Source of the DNA: Clostridiaceae bacterium BRH_c20a
GTDB taxonomy: Bacteria; Bacillota; Peptococcia; Peptococcales; BICA1-8
Direction: 5' to 3'
Length of the DNA: 64,000 bases
NCBI GenBank assembly: GCA_000961765.1
Contig: LADT01000087.1
Span: 45,409-109,408, forward strand
The translations under genes and the position numbers were made by a program. Below are positions 8,572 through 19,326 of the stretch, in pieces (position 1 is the stretch's first letter; each line of letters starts with the position of its first letter). The notes under the pieces are model-generated. The model was not told the origin of the DNA. It did not search any database and worked only from the letters and a program-made list of their open reading frames with translations.

Positions 8572-9981
8572 TCAAACCAGGTATTTTCCCAAGCTCCTCT
8601 CTCCTTCAACAATATGGACGGAGCACGAAAAGCAGGGGTCAAAACAGCGGATAACTCGACCTACTTCAATTAAACTTTCTAGACTTTCCACTGGAGTGCC
8701 AATTAATGCCTCCTCTACAGGACCCCGCCTATTTTGGCTATCCCGGGGGGCGAAATTCCAGGCACTGGGTGTTATTACCTGGTAGTGGGCGGTTCGACCA
8801 TCCTCTATTTTTACCCAATGACCCAACTGGCCCCGCATAGAATCAACTAATCCTGCACCTTGCCCTTGGGACTTCAGCTCATATTTATTAAAGCTTGGCT
8901 GAGATAAATGTATTTCTTGCAGCCAGATATACATTTCCTTTATTATTTCTCTGAGCTCCAATGCTCTGGCAATATTTCTGTCATTGACAGAAATACCTCT
9001 GTGATAAATTCCATTAAGCCATAGCCTAGCTAGAGGGCCCCCTTCAAAGGGCTTGCTTTGGTATTGAGGGGTTTTAATCCAAGAATAAGCTCCAGCCTTT
9101 CCTTTGTCGGGAATAGTTTTTTCTTCATAGGGATGCCGAGCTTCCGTACTTTCTTTGTACCAGGATTTAGCTACTTCTTCTTTGATGAGCTGATAATCAA
9201 TTTCCTTTACTTCCTGATTTGAGAAGTTTTCGATATAGCCTGGTTTAAAGTGTCTGGGCTTATTTTTGGCTAGAGAGAACATCCCAAAGGACATTAAGTT
9301 TCCATAGCCTTTACCTATCTCATAATACTCGGGGTAATACTCGGCAATAGTCTGTACATCAGGTATATATTTTTCTAGAACAAATTTCTCAATATCCCTA
9401 AGTATGGAAGTAAACATATTTATTTTTTCTGCATCAGGCTTTTCTGTGACACCACCTGGTATTATTGTCTGCTGATGGGGAGCCTTAGCACCCCAGATAG
9501 CTACCATTTGATGAGCTTTGGCACTCAATTCGGTTGCCTTCCAGAAATTTTCATACATACTTTTTTCAAGCTTTCCCGGTATCCTGTAATCACCTTTAAG
9601 GAGGGGACGGAAGGGCGCGGTGTCAGGACCCCTGGCATAATCAGGTAAAGCAAGAAGATAGAATTGGCGCAAGTGGTTTTGCAAAAAGTCTGCTCCTACT
9701 ATAAGGTTACGAATGAGGAAGCCATTGGGAGTAGGATCAACTTTATAAGCCTCCTCTAAGGCTAAGGTTCCTGCTATAGCATGGGCGGTGGAGCAAATTC
9801 CGCATATTCTCTGAGAATAAATTGCTGTGTCACGGGGGTCGCGATTTTCAAGCATTAGTTCAAATCCTCTGAATAAAGTACTACTGATCCAGGCATCAGT
9901 GACCTGACCGTTATTAACTTCTACTTCAACCTCCAGCGGTTCATGGATTCTTGTTAACGGAAGTATTTTTTTTCTAACCAA
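8572..9981 (-). CDS. [NiFe] hydrogenase large subunit
   Basis: The catalytic subunit holds the Ni-Fe site through four cysteines: RICGICSTAHA (residues ~58-68) and DPCFSCSVH near the C-terminus. A 13-residue tail follows that histidine, as expected for a precursor cleaved by the maturation protease encoded at 7126. At 469 aa it is shorter than E. coli HyaB (~597 aa). The start lies directly against the small-subunit stop, so the two are co-transcribed. With a Tat-exported small subunit and cytochrome b, it fits a membrane-bound uptake-type (group 1) enzyme that oxidises H2 outside the membrane. Confidence 0.95.
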   Translation of the reverse strand: MVRKKILPLTRIHEPLEVEVEVNNGQVTDAWISSTLFRGFELMLENRDPRDTAIYSQRICGICSTAHAIAGTLALEEAYKVDPTPNGFLIRNLIVGADFLQNHLRQFYLLALPDYARGPDTAPFRPLLKGDYRIPGKLEKSMYENFWKATELSAKAHQMVAIWGAKAPHQQTIIPGGVTEKPDAEKINMFTSILRDIEKFVLEKYIPDVQTIAEYYPEYYEIGKGYGNLMSFGMFSLAKNKPRHFKPGYIENFSNQEVKEIDYQLIKEEVAKSWYKESTEARHPYEEKTIPDKGKAGAYSWIKTPQYQSKPFEGGPLARLWLNGIYHRGISVNDRNIARALELREIIKEMYIWLQEIHLSQPSFNKYELKSQGQGAGLVDSMRGQLGHWVKIEDGRTAHYQVITPSAWNFAPRDSQNRRGPVEEALIGTPVESLESLIEVGRVIRCFDPCFSCSVHIVEGERSLGKYLV

Positions 9982-11265
9982 TTATTCATCATCCCTTTTT
10001 CTAACCCAAAATTTTATCTTCTTTAATAATGATCGGTTTTTCCCCGGCCTTATAGTTTCCAAGTCCCTTTTTAGGTTTTCTTGAGAGCGTGCAATCTCAT
10101 CAAGTTTTACTATAAGTAACTCTTGGGAAAATTCATTATCCTTAGAGCTCAATTCATCCTTTAAAGAATCCAGAATTATCTCATCAACAGGAACTTGTTC
10201 GCCAGGTCCAGGCTCCTGAAGCTTGGTACCCTTGATTTGGTGTCTGCCAATTCTCCCTGTAACTACAGAACCTATAGCATGGGTTGTAATTCCCAAAGCG
10301 GTTATTCCCCCTAAAGCCGCACCTATTGTTTCGACCCGGGCTGTTCCACCGGGCAAATAAATATCTGGAAGATGATGGAAAAAAGGCATCATTCCATCAG
10401 GGAAATGGGGACTAGCGCAGCCTATACAGGGTATGCCAGCTTCTACGGGCCAATTGACATGATTATTCCATTGACGAGTTGGGCAGTCGGCATAAGTTAC
10501 AGGACCCTTACAGCCTATCTTATAAAAACAACCCTCCTCACCAGGGTAGTCAGCAAAATTGCCGTTTTCAAAATCAGAACGCCTACTGCACAGGTCGTGA
10601 ATTGTTTTTCCAAAAAACATAGTAGGTGCATGATAATTATTTAACTCCGGTTCGCCGTATAGAATAAGATGGGCTATGGTTCCTACCATCCAGTCGGGAT
10701 GGGAAGGACAGCCAGGAATATTTATTACTTTGCGATTTAGTACTTCCTCTACACCTACCGCTTTTGCGGGATTGGGGTAAGCAGCACCAGGTCCTCCGAA
10801 GGCAGCACAGGCACCAACAGCCATGACATATTTAGCATGGGGAGCAATTTCCTGCAGCAGTTGGATCCCGGTCACCTCTTGCCCCTCTCTATTCATAACT
10901 ATGTTATATCTTCCTTCATCCCTTGTAACTACAGAACCCTCAACGACCAGGATGAACTTTCCTGCATCTTCTTCTACGGTTTTTTTCAGAACTTCTATAG
11001 CAGTATCACCTTGAGCCTGCATATACAGCCAGTGGTAACGGAGTTCGATCATTTCCAAAAAAAGTCTTTTTAAATCTGGATCAAAGGTGTTATCTAGTGA
11101 AATAGATTCACCAGTGCAGGACCCCAGTTCAATCCAGATTACTGGAATTCTAGAGATTTTATCTTGAGCTAATGCCTCAAAAATTGATGGCCGCAAAAGC
11201 CCAGCCAGGCCTATTCCCGCAGTAGTCTGCATGCAGATTTTTAAAAATTCCCTCCTACTTAACAC
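9982..11265 (-). CDS. [NiFe] hydrogenase small subunit with Tat signal; proximal-cluster Cys replaced by Glu
   Basis: This is the electron-transfer subunit. A twin-arginine leader (SRREFLKI, then a hydrophobic stretch) exports the folded dimer. Cluster ligands visible are GACAAFGG and PGCPSHP for the proximal [4Fe-4S]; His in KTIHDLC plus C, GC and GCKGP for the distal cluster; and DCPTRQW, GIPCIGC for the medial [3Fe-4S]. The first proximal motif, usually CTGC, reads GSCTGESIS here, so one ligand cysteine is glutamate. GTG 11265 after AGGAGG is the start. After the core there is a ~100-aa C-terminal extension ending in a basic, glutamate-rich segment with no clear membrane anchor. It is first gene of the minus-strand hydrogenase operon. 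Confidence 0.93.
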   Translation of the reverse strand: MLSRREFLKICMQTTAGIGLAGLLRPSIFEALAQDKISRIPVIWIELGSCTGESISLDNTFDPDLKRLFLEMIELRYHWLYMQAQGDTAIEVLKKTVEEDAGKFILVVEGSVVTRDEGRYNIVMNREGQEVTGIQLLQEIAPHAKYVMAVGACAAFGGPGAAYPNPAKAVGVEEVLNRKVINIPGCPSHPDWMVGTIAHLILYGEPELNNYHAPTMFFGKTIHDLCSRRSDFENGNFADYPGEEGCFYKIGCKGPVTYADCPTRQWNNHVNWPVEAGIPCIGCASPHFPDGMMPFFHHLPDIYLPGGTARVETIGAALGGITALGITTHAIGSVVTGRIGRHQIKGTKLQEPGPGEQVPVDEIILDSLKDELSSKDNEFSQELLIVKLDEIARSQENLKRDLETIRPGKNRSLLKKIKFWVRKRDDE

Positions 11266-11637
11266 AGGCTAAGCCTCCTATTTTTAAGTGACTGGTGACT
11301 AGTGACTAGTGACTAATAATAAGTTTATAGTCTTATAGGATATTTTTTACGTCTGACACGAACATTGAATGATACTTCATTAAGTAGTGGGCAATGCAAT
11401 CTCCAAAGTTCTTTATTTTTCTCAACCTCAACCTCAACCTCAACCTTATTCTTTTTCTCGCCCACTCATAGACTATTTAATATTGGTAGGGTAACCAATA
11501 ATTACATATAATATTTATCTTTAGGCAATTAGGTTTCACAGAAACCTGAAAGAAAATGTGATATAATCACAAATTAGAAGAGAATACTTTTAACTGCTAA
11601 AGGTAATGGCTCATAGTAAATAGGATGGTGGTTCTTT
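11266..11637. other. Divergent hydrogenase/uvrB intergenic region with repeats
   Basis: GTGACTA tandem units (11291-11315), a CTCAACCTCAACCTCAACC hexamer run (near 11425) and a CTCGCCCACTC repeat copy lie on the hydrogenase side. A TATAAT box with flanking GTGATATAATCAC dyad (11559-11570) lies about 70 bp before uvrB. No good -35 box is visible upstream of it. Confidence 0.6.
11562..11567 (+). promoter_or_regulatory. Candidate -10 box for uvrB
   Basis: TATAAT sits within the dyad GTGATATAATCAC. The -35 region at 17 bp spacing (CAGAAA) is poor, so this may be an activated or weak promoter. No recognisable SOS box was seen. Confidence 0.4.
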
Positions 11638-13620
11638 ATGTCAGATAAATTTAAACTGGTAGCTGAATACAAGCCTAAGGGGGATCAGCCTAAAGCAATT
11701 GCCCAGCTAATAGATGGTCTATACTGTGGTTTGCCCAAGCAAACCCTTTTAGGGGTTACTGGTTCTGGAAAAACTTATACTATGGCCAGTGTAATTGCCG
11801 AGGTAAATAGACCCACACTTGTAATCGCCCATAATAAAACTTTGGCTGGTCAGTTATACACTGAGTTTAAGGAATTTTTTCCGGAAAATGCAGTGGAGTA
11901 TTTTGTAAGCTATTATGATTATTACCAGCCAGAAGCATATATTGCTCACACTGATACCTATATTGAGAAGGATTCCCAAATCAATGAAGAAATAGAAAAA
12001 CTGAGGCACTCAGCAACCTCCTCCCTTTTTGACAGGAGGGACGTCATTATTGTTGCTAGTGTTTCCTGTATTTATGGTTTGGGCTCCCCCGAGGATTATA
12101 AAAATCAGACATTATCCTTACGGATAGGTCAGACATATGATAGGGACCAAATACTTAGAAAACTTGTTGGGATTCAATATGAACGGAATGATATTAATTT
12201 TGTTCGAGGTACTTTCCGGGTGCGGGGAGATGTAATAGAGGTTCTGCCTGCTTCCCTTTCAGAGAAAGCCATTCGTATCGAAATGTTTGGTGATGAGGTT
12301 GAGAGAATTCTGGAAATTGACATATTGACCGGGGAAGTACTGGGAGAGCGCAAACATGTCAGTATTTTCCCCGCAACCCACTATATCACTGCACCGGAAT
12401 ACCTGGAAACAGCTTTGAAAAATATAGAAGAAGAGCTGGAGTTGAGATTAGCGGATTTAAGGAGTGGAGAAAAGCTCTTGGAGGCTCAAAGATTGGAGCA
12501 GAGAACCCGCTATGACCTGGAGATGATCCGGGAAGTTGGCTTTTGTACAGGGATTGAGAATTACTCTCGACATTTAACAGGCAGGAAACCAGGGGAATCC
12601 CCTTATACCCTTTTAGATTATTTTCCCCAGGATTTTTTGATTATGGTTGATGAATCCCATGTTACCCTGCCCCAAGTAGGTGGAATGTATGAAGGTGATA
12701 AATCTCGGAAGACAAGTCTTGTTGGATATGGATTCAGGCTGCCTTCGGCTCTGGATAACAGACCATTACAGTTCCGTGAATTTGAGGAAAAGATGGGCCA
12801 GGCAATATTTGTTTCAGCAACACCTGGAGCGTATGAGCAAAAGCACAGTAATATTGTTGTAGAGCAAATAATCAGGCCAACTGGATTGGTGGATCCCGTA
12901 GTTGAAGTAAGGCCTATAAAAGGTCAAATAGATGATCTTTACGATGAAATGAAAATTAGAATCGAGAGGGATGAGCGGGTACTAGTTACAACTCTTACAA
13001 AAAAAATGTCAGAGGACCTCACCGACTATTTTAAAGAGGCTGGGCTAAAGATCCGTTATCTTCATTCAGAAATAAAAACTATAGAAAGGATGGAGATCCT
13101 AAGGGACTTGCGCTTGGGGGTTTTTGACGTTTTGGTAGGTATTAACCTCTTGCGGGAGGGGCTTGATTTGCCGGAAGTATCCTTGGTGGCTATTCTTGAT
13201 GCTGATAAAGAAGGCTTTCTTCGTTCAGATCGCTCCCTAATCCAGACTATGGGTCGGGCCGCTCGAAATGTTAACGGTAAAGTGATCATGTATGCTGATA
13301 AGATAACCGGCTCCATGCAGCGGGCAATTGACGAAACTAGTCGGCGCCGGACTTTGCAGATAGAATTTAACGAGAAGCATAATATCACACCTCAATCTAT
13401 TAGGAAATCAGTACATGCTGTTATCGAAGCAACTAAGGTTGCGGAAAAAGGCGCAGAATATATGCTGTCCCAAGGAAATATTAAAAAAATGTCTAAGGAA
13501 GAACTAAAGAAAATGATCAAGGATTTAGAAAAGCAGATGCAGGAAGCAGCAAAGCTGTTGGATTTTGAAAATGCCGCAATTCTAAGGGACTTGGTTATAG
13601 AATTGAAAGGAAAGCTGTAG
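11638..13620 (+). CDS. uvrB: Excinuclease ABC subunit B
   Basis: This 660-aa nucleotide-excision-repair helicase-like subunit has Walker A GVTGSGKT (~40), the beta-hairpin region [11 protein letters not shown], the [13 protein letters not shown]-type box, helicase motifs V and VI ([24 protein letters not shown]) and a C-terminal UVR domain that contacts UvrC. UvrB verifies damage delivered by UvrA. Full length and complete motif set. ATG 11638 follows GGATGGTGG. It heads a uvrB-uvrA-uvrC cluster in which each gene is separated by over 400 bp of repeats, so each probably has its own promoter. Confidence 0.98.
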   Translation: MSDKFKLVAEYKPKGDQPKAIAQLIDGLYCGLPKQTLLGVTGSGKTYTMASVIAEVNRPTLVIAHNKTLAGQLYTEFKEFFPENAVEYFVSYYDYYQPEAYIAHTDTYIEKDSQINEEIEKLRHSATSSLFDRRDVIIVASVSCIYGLGSPEDYKNQTLSLRIGQTYDRDQILRKLVGIQYERNDINFVRGTFRVRGDVIEVLPASLSEKAIRIEMFGDEVERILEIDILTGEVLGERKHVSIFPATHYITAPEYLETALKNIEEELELRLADLRSGEKLLEAQRLEQRTRYDLEMIREVGFCTGIENYSRHLTGRKPGESPYTLLDYFPQDFLIMVDESHVTLPQVGGMYEGDKSRKTSLVGYGFRLPSALDNRPLQFREFEEKMGQAIFVSATPGAYEQKHSNIVVEQIIRPTGLVDPVVEVRPIKGQIDDLYDEMKIRIERDERVLVTTLTKKMSEDLTDYFKEAGLKIRYLHSEIKTIERMEILRDLRLGVFDVLVGINLLREGLDLPEVSLVAILDADKEGFLRSDRSLIQTMGRAARNVNGKVIMYADKITGSMQRAIDETSRRRTLQIEFNEKHNITPQSIRKSVHAVIEATKVAEKGAEYMLSQGNIKKMSKEELKKMIKDLEKQMQEAAKLLDFENAAILRDLVIELKGKL

Positions 13621-14040
13621 CTTTGGGGACATTCCTTGGGTCAGTGTCATCATGCATGTTAAGCTTTTTTGACGTGTCCACATGAATGTCTAGCTCACAT
13701 GACGTGTCACGATGAAAGGCAATTTGCCGGGATGTGTCATCGAATGAGATAGAGAAATATGGGCTAATATCAAGGGATGCATCCTATGCATGTGAATATT
13801 TCCTGAGCATCTGCACCTGGGTGTTGCTTAAAGGATGCATCAAAATAAACTGGCATTCATCTGATGCATCATGCAGTAAAACCTAATAGTAGATGCATCC
13901 TAAAAAGATGACATTCATCAGATTCCTTTCGGCGGCACGATGTCACGGACATGCAGAATCACTATTAAGCCGGCACACTGACATGCAGTATATCACATAA
14001 GCGACACACTGACCTTTAAGCTAGACCCAGAAGAAAATGG
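13621..14040. repeat. Repeat array between uvrB and uvrA (GACGTGTC / GATGCATC type)
   Basis: Degenerate units of ~30-36 bp recur: TGACGTGTCC, TGACGTGTCA and GATGTGTCAT in the left part, several GATGCATC palindromes in the centre, and CACACTGACATGCAG or CACACTGACC in the right part. The right units are inverse relatives of the left CAGTGTCATCATGCATG unit, so the array is bipartite and inverted like the 16880 array. No ORF or promoter stands out; the uvrA ribosome site GGAGG is at its end. Confidence 0.75.
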
Positions 14041-14050
14041 AGGAGTAATA

Positions 14051-16879
14051 ATGGCAAAAGATACAATAATAGTCAAGGGAGCAAGGGTGCATAACCTGAA
14101 AAATATAGATGTGGAGATTCCGCGGGATAAGTTTGTGGTTATTACCGGACTGAGTGGTTCGGGAAAGTCATCCTTAGCCTTTGATACTATTTATGCTGAG
14201 GGACAGCGCAGATATGTAGAGTCACTTTCCGCTTATGCCCGCCAATTTTTGGGGCAGATGGATAAGCCAGATGTAGATTATATTGAGGGCTTATCACCAG
14301 CTATTTCTATTGACCAAAAGACCACCAGTCGTAACCCTAGGTCAACGGTAGGGACGGTTACGGAAATATATGATTATCTGCGTCTTTTGTTCGCCCGGAT
14401 TGGTATACCCCATTGTCATAAATGCGGCAAGACTATTGCCCAGCAGACCATTCAACAGATGGTGGATCAGCTTTTGGCTTACCCGGAGAGGACAAGGCTG
14501 CAGATTTTGGCTCCCGTTGTCCGGGGACGCAAGGGTGAGCATCAGAAGATCCTTGAAGAACTCAAAAAAAGCGGTTTTGTAAGAGTTTTGGTTAATGGAG
14601 AATTAAGGGAAGTAACAGAAGAGATAAAATTGGAAAAAAATAAGAAACATACTATAGAAGTAGTGGTTGACAGAATTGTTATTAAGGAAGGCATAGAAAA
14701 TCGATTGGCTGATTCCTTGGAAACTGCTTTAAAGCTAGCTGAAGGTCTTGTCAACGTAGATATTATTGATGGTGAAAAACTGGTTTTTAGTCAGAATTTT
14801 GCCTGTGTAGACTGTGGTATCAGTTTTGCTGAAATGGCTCCCCGGATGTTTTCCTTTAATAGTCCTTATGGGGCCTGTCCAGAATGTGATGGACTAGGGG
14901 CAAAAATGGAAATTGATCCAGATCAGGTCATTCCTGATTGGAGTCTTACTCTAGCTGAGGGTGCCATTATCCCCTGGAGTAAAAATACCAACAGCTATTA
15001 CCTTCAGTTACTTGAATCTTTAGGTAAGCACTATGGTTTTAGTATCCATACACCTGTTGATAAGCTGAAATCAGAACATTTAAACACTATTCTTTATGGT
15101 TCTGGAAATGAAAAGATAAGATTTAAATATACAAACATGTATGATGAAGCCCGAGTTTATGATACTACCTTTGAGGGCGTAATACCCAACCTGCAGCGCA
15201 GGTATCTTGAGACGCAATCTGACCACTCACGGGGGGATATTGAGCAATATATGGCTAATAAGCCTTGTCCCCAGTGTCAAGGTGCCCGCTTAAAGCCGGA
15301 GGTTTTAGCTGTAACAATCGGAGGTAAAAATATCTCCCAAGTTACCGCTTTGTCGGTATTAGAGAGCAAGGAGTTTTTTGATAAATTAGAGCTGACCGAG
15401 AGGGAAATGCTGATAGCCCGTCAGGTTCTAAAAGAAATTAAAGAAAGAATTAATTTCTTGGTAAATGTCGGCTTGGATTATTTAACACTAAGTAGAGCAG
15501 CGGGGACCTTATCAGGTGGTGAGGCACAGCGGATAAGGTTGGCTACCCAAATAGGCTCCGGATTAGTAGGTGTTCTTTATATTCTAGATGAACCTAGTAT
15601 CGGTTTGCATCAAAAGGATAATGCCCGACTCATAAAGACATTGGAACATTTGCGCAATATTGGTAACACTTTAATAGTTGTAGAGCATGATGAAGAGACC
15701 ATGATGGCGGCTGACCATATTATAGATATTGGTCCCGGAGCAGGCGTACACGGTGGAGAGGTAATAGCTCAAGGTACTGTAGAGGAAATCAAGCTAGTTG
15801 GAAACTCTATAACCGGCCAGTATCTGGCAGGCACTAAAAAAATATTAATTCCCTTAACCCGCAGGCAGCCCAATGGCAAATGGATTAATATTAAGGGTGC
15901 TAAGGAAAATAACTTAGAAAACTTAGATGTGTCTATTCCCATCGGTGTATTTACTTGTGTAACGGGGGTCTCCGGCTCTGGCAAAAGCACCCTTGTAAAT
16001 GAAATCCTCTACAAAGGATTAGTACAGAAGCTTTATAAAAATTCCAAAATTAAACCTGGTGAACACTCTGAAATAGAAGGCGTATCCTATTTAGATAAAG
16101 TTATTGATATTGATCAATCACCAATTGGGAGGACACCACGCTCAAATCCGGCAACATATACCTCAGTATTTGATACTATTAGAGAGATTTTTTCTCAGAC
16201 TCCCGACGCTAGGATGCGGGGCTATAAGCCGGGACGATTCAGTTTTAATGTCCGTGGCGGTCGCTGTGAAGCCTGTAGGGGTGATGGTATTATCAAAATT
16301 GAGATGCATTTTTTGCCTGATGTTTATGTACCATGTGAGGTATGTAAAGGCCAGCGTTATAACAGAGAAACCCTGGAGATTCGATATAAGGGTAAAAACG
16401 TCTCTCAGGTCCTAGATATGACAGTTGATCAGGCTGCAGAATTTTTCCAGAATATACCCAAAATCTACCGTAAGATAAAGACTTTGCAGGATGTAGGTTT
16501 AGGCTATATTAGACTTGGACAGCCAGCAACCACATTGTCCGGTGGGGAAGCCCAGCGGGTAAAGCTAGCTTCTGAACTCTCCCGCCGTAGTAATGGGAAA
16601 ACTCTATATATTCTAGATGAGCCTACTACTGGTCTCCATATTGCTGACATCCATAAGCTTTTAGGTGTTTTGGGACGATTGGTAGATGCAGGTGATACGG
16701 TATTAGTAATTGAGCATAATTTGGATGTTATAAAATATGCTGATTATGTTATTGACTTGGGACCTGATGGAGGTAATAAAGGCGGGCGGATTATTGCTAT
16801 CGGTACCCCAGAAGAGATCGCAGAAGTAGACGCATCATATACGGGAGAGTATTTGAAGAGGGTCATAGCTAGAGGGTAG
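14051..16879 (+). CDS. uvrA: Excinuclease ABC subunit A
   Basis: This 942-aa damage sensor has two ABC ATPase halves. Half 1 has Walker [10 protein letters not shown] (~33) and signature [12 protein letters not shown]; half 2 has GVSGSGKST (~640) and [12 protein letters not shown]. Zinc fingers are seen at CHKC, CVDC...CPEC and CEAC...CEVC. It loads UvrB at bulky lesions. Start ATG 14051 follows AATGGAGGAG. Full length for the family with no anomalies. Flanked on both sides by bipartite repeat arrays. Confidence 0.98.
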   Translation: MAKDTIIVKGARVHNLKNIDVEIPRDKFVVITGLSGSGKSSLAFDTIYAEGQRRYVESLSAYARQFLGQMDKPDVDYIEGLSPAISIDQKTTSRNPRSTVGTVTEIYDYLRLLFARIGIPHCHKCGKTIAQQTIQQMVDQLLAYPERTRLQILAPVVRGRKGEHQKILEELKKSGFVRVLVNGELREVTEEIKLEKNKKHTIEVVVDRIVIKEGIENRLADSLETALKLAEGLVNVDIIDGEKLVFSQNFACVDCGISFAEMAPRMFSFNSPYGACPECDGLGAKMEIDPDQVIPDWSLTLAEGAIIPWSKNTNSYYLQLLESLGKHYGFSIHTPVDKLKSEHLNTILYGSGNEKIRFKYTNMYDEARVYDTTFEGVIPNLQRRYLETQSDHSRGDIEQYMANKPCPQCQGARLKPEVLAVTIGGKNISQVTALSVLESKEFFDKLELTEREMLIARQVLKEIKERINFLVNVGLDYLTLSRAAGTLSGGEAQRIRLATQIGSGLVGVLYILDEPSIGLHQKDNARLIKTLEHLRNIGNTLIVVEHDEETMMAADHIIDIGPGAGVHGGEVIAQGTVEEIKLVGNSITGQYLAGTKKILIPLTRRQPNGKWINIKGAKENNLENLDVSIPIGVFTCVTGVSGSGKSTLVNEILYKGLVQKLYKNSKIKPGEHSEIEGVSYLDKVIDIDQSPIGRTPRSNPATYTSVFDTIREIFSQTPDARMRGYKPGRFSFNVRGGRCEACRGDGIIKIEMHFLPDVYVPCEVCKGQRYNRETLEIRYKGKNVSQVLDMTVDQAAEFFQNIPKIYRKIKTLQDVGLGYIRLGQPATTLSGGEAQRVKLASELSRRSNGKTLYILDEPTTGLHIADIHKLLGVLGRLVDAGDTVLVIEHNLDVIKYADYVIDLGPDGGNKGGRIIAIGTPEEIAEVDASYTGEYLKRVIARG

Positions 16880-17300
16880 AGTACTCCTGGGTGAAGATAG
16901 AGCGTCTGACAGTTAGCTTCCGGGTGAAGATAGAGCGTCTGCTATACTTCGGGGTTAATATTTTGCGTCTGACAGTGGCTTCGGAGTGAATACTGTGGGT
17001 CTGACAATACAACTGGGTGAAGATAGAGCGTCTGCTTTACTTTTGGGTTAATATTTTGCGTCTGACAATACTTATGGGTAAACATTACGCGTCTGCTAAA
17101 TGCTTTTACGTTTGTGTCAGACCCGTAAGATAGACATGTGAGTATTGTCCGACTAGCAAGCTAATCCCTTAAGTAAATGTCGGACGCAATAGTCTGTCTA
17201 CAAAGTAATTGTCAGACAGATAAATATGACCACAAAGTAGATGTCAGACGCAAAAGTATGACCATAAAGTAATTGTCTGACATGATAGACTGCCCCCATA
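16880..17300. repeat. Bipartite inverted array built on GCGTCTGAC / GTCAGACGC
   Basis: The left half has seven ~33-36 bp units of the form GGGTGAAGATAGAGCGTCTG (with variants GTTAATATTTTGCGTCTGAC). The right half has about six units in inverse orientation (GTGTCAGACCCG, ATGTCAGACGCAA, TTGTCTGAC). The centre is TGCTTTTACGTTTGTGTCAG near 17100. The same design recurs at 22716-22979, and right halves alone occur at 19729, 29498 and 34547. The uvrC ribosome site follows directly. Confidence 0.95.
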
Positions 17301-17316
17301 GTAAGGAGGTGCCCAT

Positions 17317-19179
17317 GTGTTGCAAGATAAACTAAAAGCATTACCCAACAAGCCTGGCGTGTATTTGATGAAAAATGACGCCGAGGAAATTATTTATGTA
17401 GGTAAGGCAATCTCCTTGAAGAATAGGGTAAAGTCCTATTTTCAGAATAAAAAGCAAGATTCAGCTAAAACTAGAGCGCTAGTAAAGAATATAGCTGACC
17501 TAGAATATATTATTACTGATAGCGAAATGGAAGCTCTAATCCTGGAATGCAATTTGATTAAGAAACACCGCCCTAAATATAATGTAAGCCTAAAGGATGA
17601 CAAAACCTACCCATATTTAAAAATAACTCCCGAAGACTATCCTAGGGTAATCGTCACTAGAAATGTCTATAAGGATGGCGCTAAATATTTTGGGCCATAT
17701 ACTAGTGCAACTACCTTACGGGAAACTATTGAATTATTAAAAAGGCTTTTCCCCTTTAGAAGCTGCAACCAGAAAGTATTTATAAATGAGAGACCATGTT
17801 TAAATGCCCATATCAACAGATGTCTTGCACCCTGTGTCGGCGGAATTAATAGGGAGCAGTATAGTAAGTTAATCAAGCAGGTGATTCTCTTTTTGGAGGG
17901 TAAACAGGAGGATCTGCTGGTTAAATTAGAGAAGGACATGGAACAGGCTGCCCTTAATTTAGAATTTGAGCGGGCTGCACAGCTGCGGGATCAAATCGGG
18001 GGAATTAAGCAGGTTATTGAAAAACAAAAAATCGTATCGGGGGGTCATGAAGATCAGGATGTCATGGCTATAGCTCGAGGTTTTAATGAAGCAAGTGTAC
18101 AGGTGTTTTTCATTAGGGGTGGAAAATTGATTGGTCGGGAAAACTACTTCCTGAAAGGAACCGATGATTTAGAACGGGGAGAGGTTTTAGAAGCCTTTAT
18201 CAAGCAATACTACATCCAGCAGGACTTTGTACCTCGGGAAATACTTGTGGAGACAGAATTATCTGAAGTAAAGGTTTTAGAGCAATGGCTTACAGAGAAG
18301 AAGGGCAGTAGAGTATATATTAAGGTTCCAAAAAAAGGGGAACGGAAAGAACTATTAGAACTGGTGGGTAAAAATGCTTTGGAAGCCATGGAGAAGGTCG
18401 AACTGGAAAAACAGCAAAAGAAGGCTATGACTGAAGGGGCGGTGATGGAGCTGCAAAAGGAATTGGCATTGCAGCGGCCTCCCCTGCGGATTGAATGCTA
18501 TGATATATCCAATACTCAAGGTACGGAAAGTGTTGCATCAATGGTAGTCTTTGAAGGGGGAAAACCCAAAAAGGATCAATACAGGAGATTTAAGATTAAA
18601 ACTGTGGAAGGTTCTAATGATTTTGCTAGTATGTATGAAGTGATTAGCCGGAGATTCCGCAATGCCAACGAGGAAAAAGATATAACTGAGCAAAAAAGAA
18701 AATTTTCTATCCTCCCGGATTTAGTAATTATTGACGGCGGGAAGGGGCAACTGCAGGCGGCAAACAAAGCTATGCAGGAGCAAGGTTATGCTCACATACC
18801 TACTTATGGTCTAGCTAAACGAGAAGAATGGTTGTTTACAGAAGAACATGGAGAGCCTATAATTTTACCTCGAGCTTCTACAGCCTTATATCTCTTACAG
18901 CGTGTCCGGGACGAAGCCCACCGCTTTGCAATTACTTACCATCGTAGTCTAAGAGGAAAAAGAAATTTGGCTTCTATCTTAGATGATATTCCGGGGATTG
19001 GTGATAAACGCAAGAAAATTTTATTACAGCATTTTGGTTCTTTTAAAAAAATACAGGAGTCCAGCTTAGCAGATTTGCTGCAAGTAGAAGGAATTAATCA
19101 GAAGGTTGCCGAAGCAATATATGACTATCTTCATACACATCAGGACCTTTTATTGAGAACGAAACACAAAAAAGAGTAG
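17317..19179 (+). CDS. uvrC: Excinuclease ABC subunit C
   Basis: This dual-incision nuclease has an N-terminal GIY-YIG domain (KPGVYLMKN...IIYVGKA, residues ~12-90), a UVR domain (~200-235, EFERAAQLRDQI), the RNase-H-like endonuclease domain (ECYDISNTQGTESVASMV; VIDGGKGQL) and C-terminal helix-hairpin-helix repeats (DDIPGIGDKRKKILLQHFGS; VEGINQKVAEAIY). 620 aa is full length. The GTG start at 17317 has AAGGAGGT six bases upstream. It completes the excision repair set in this locus. Confidence 0.98.
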   Translation: MLQDKLKALPNKPGVYLMKNDAEEIIYVGKAISLKNRVKSYFQNKKQDSAKTRALVKNIADLEYIITDSEMEALILECNLIKKHRPKYNVSLKDDKTYPYLKITPEDYPRVIVTRNVYKDGAKYFGPYTSATTLRETIELLKRLFPFRSCNQKVFINERPCLNAHINRCLAPCVGGINREQYSKLIKQVILFLEGKQEDLLVKLEKDMEQAALNLEFERAAQLRDQIGGIKQVIEKQKIVSGGHEDQDVMAIARGFNEASVQVFFIRGGKLIGRENYFLKGTDDLERGEVLEAFIKQYYIQQDFVPREILVETELSEVKVLEQWLTEKKGSRVYIKVPKKGERKELLELVGKNALEAMEKVELEKQQKKAMTEGAVMELQKELALQRPPLRIECYDISNTQGTESVASMVVFEGGKPKKDQYRRFKIKTVEGSNDFASMYEVISRRFRNANEEKDITEQKRKFSILPDLVIIDGGKGQLQAANKAMQEQGYAHIPTYGLAKREEWLFTEEHGEPIILPRASTALYLLQRVRDEAHRFAITYHRSLRGKRNLASILDDIPGIGDKRKKILLQHFGSFKKIQESSLADLLQVEGINQKVAEAIYDYLHTHQDLLLRTKHKKE

Positions 19180-19246
19180 GCTTGCATATAATAATGAAAC
19201 ACATATCTTTAATTGATAGATATCGTAGGGGCGCGGATAGATATCG

Positions 19247-19300
19247 TAGGGGCGCGCATTGCGCGTCCGAGTGGGGACAGACGCGCAATGCGCGCCCCTA
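19247..19300. repeat. GC-rich palindromic element (GGGGCGCGCATTGCGCGTC)
   Basis: Perfect 21-bp arms, TAGGGGCGCGCATTGCGCGT(C) and its inverse, flank a 12-bp loop; a partial tandem copy of the left edge (GATATCGTAGGGGCGCG) precedes it. A fragment of the same element (GACGCGCAATGCGCGCC) occurs near 34661. It resembles dispersed palindromes found in intergenic DNA of many bacteria. Confidence 0.9.
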
Positions 19301-19326
19301 CAATTCATTAAACGGAGGTGTATATA

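Noticed and set aside
10372-11073. Plus-strand ORFs opposite the hydrogenase small subunit
   Set aside because: The minus-strand gene has all cluster motifs and a Tat signal; the plus-strand frames have none.
11521-11637. SOS (LexA) box upstream of uvrB
   Set aside because: No GAAC-N4-GTTC-type dyad found; only a TATAAT with a short GTGAT/ATCAC dyad.
16880-17300. CRISPR array
   Set aside because: The repeated word is only ~9-11 bp, units flip orientation at the centre, the 'spacers' are related to each other, and no cas genes are present.
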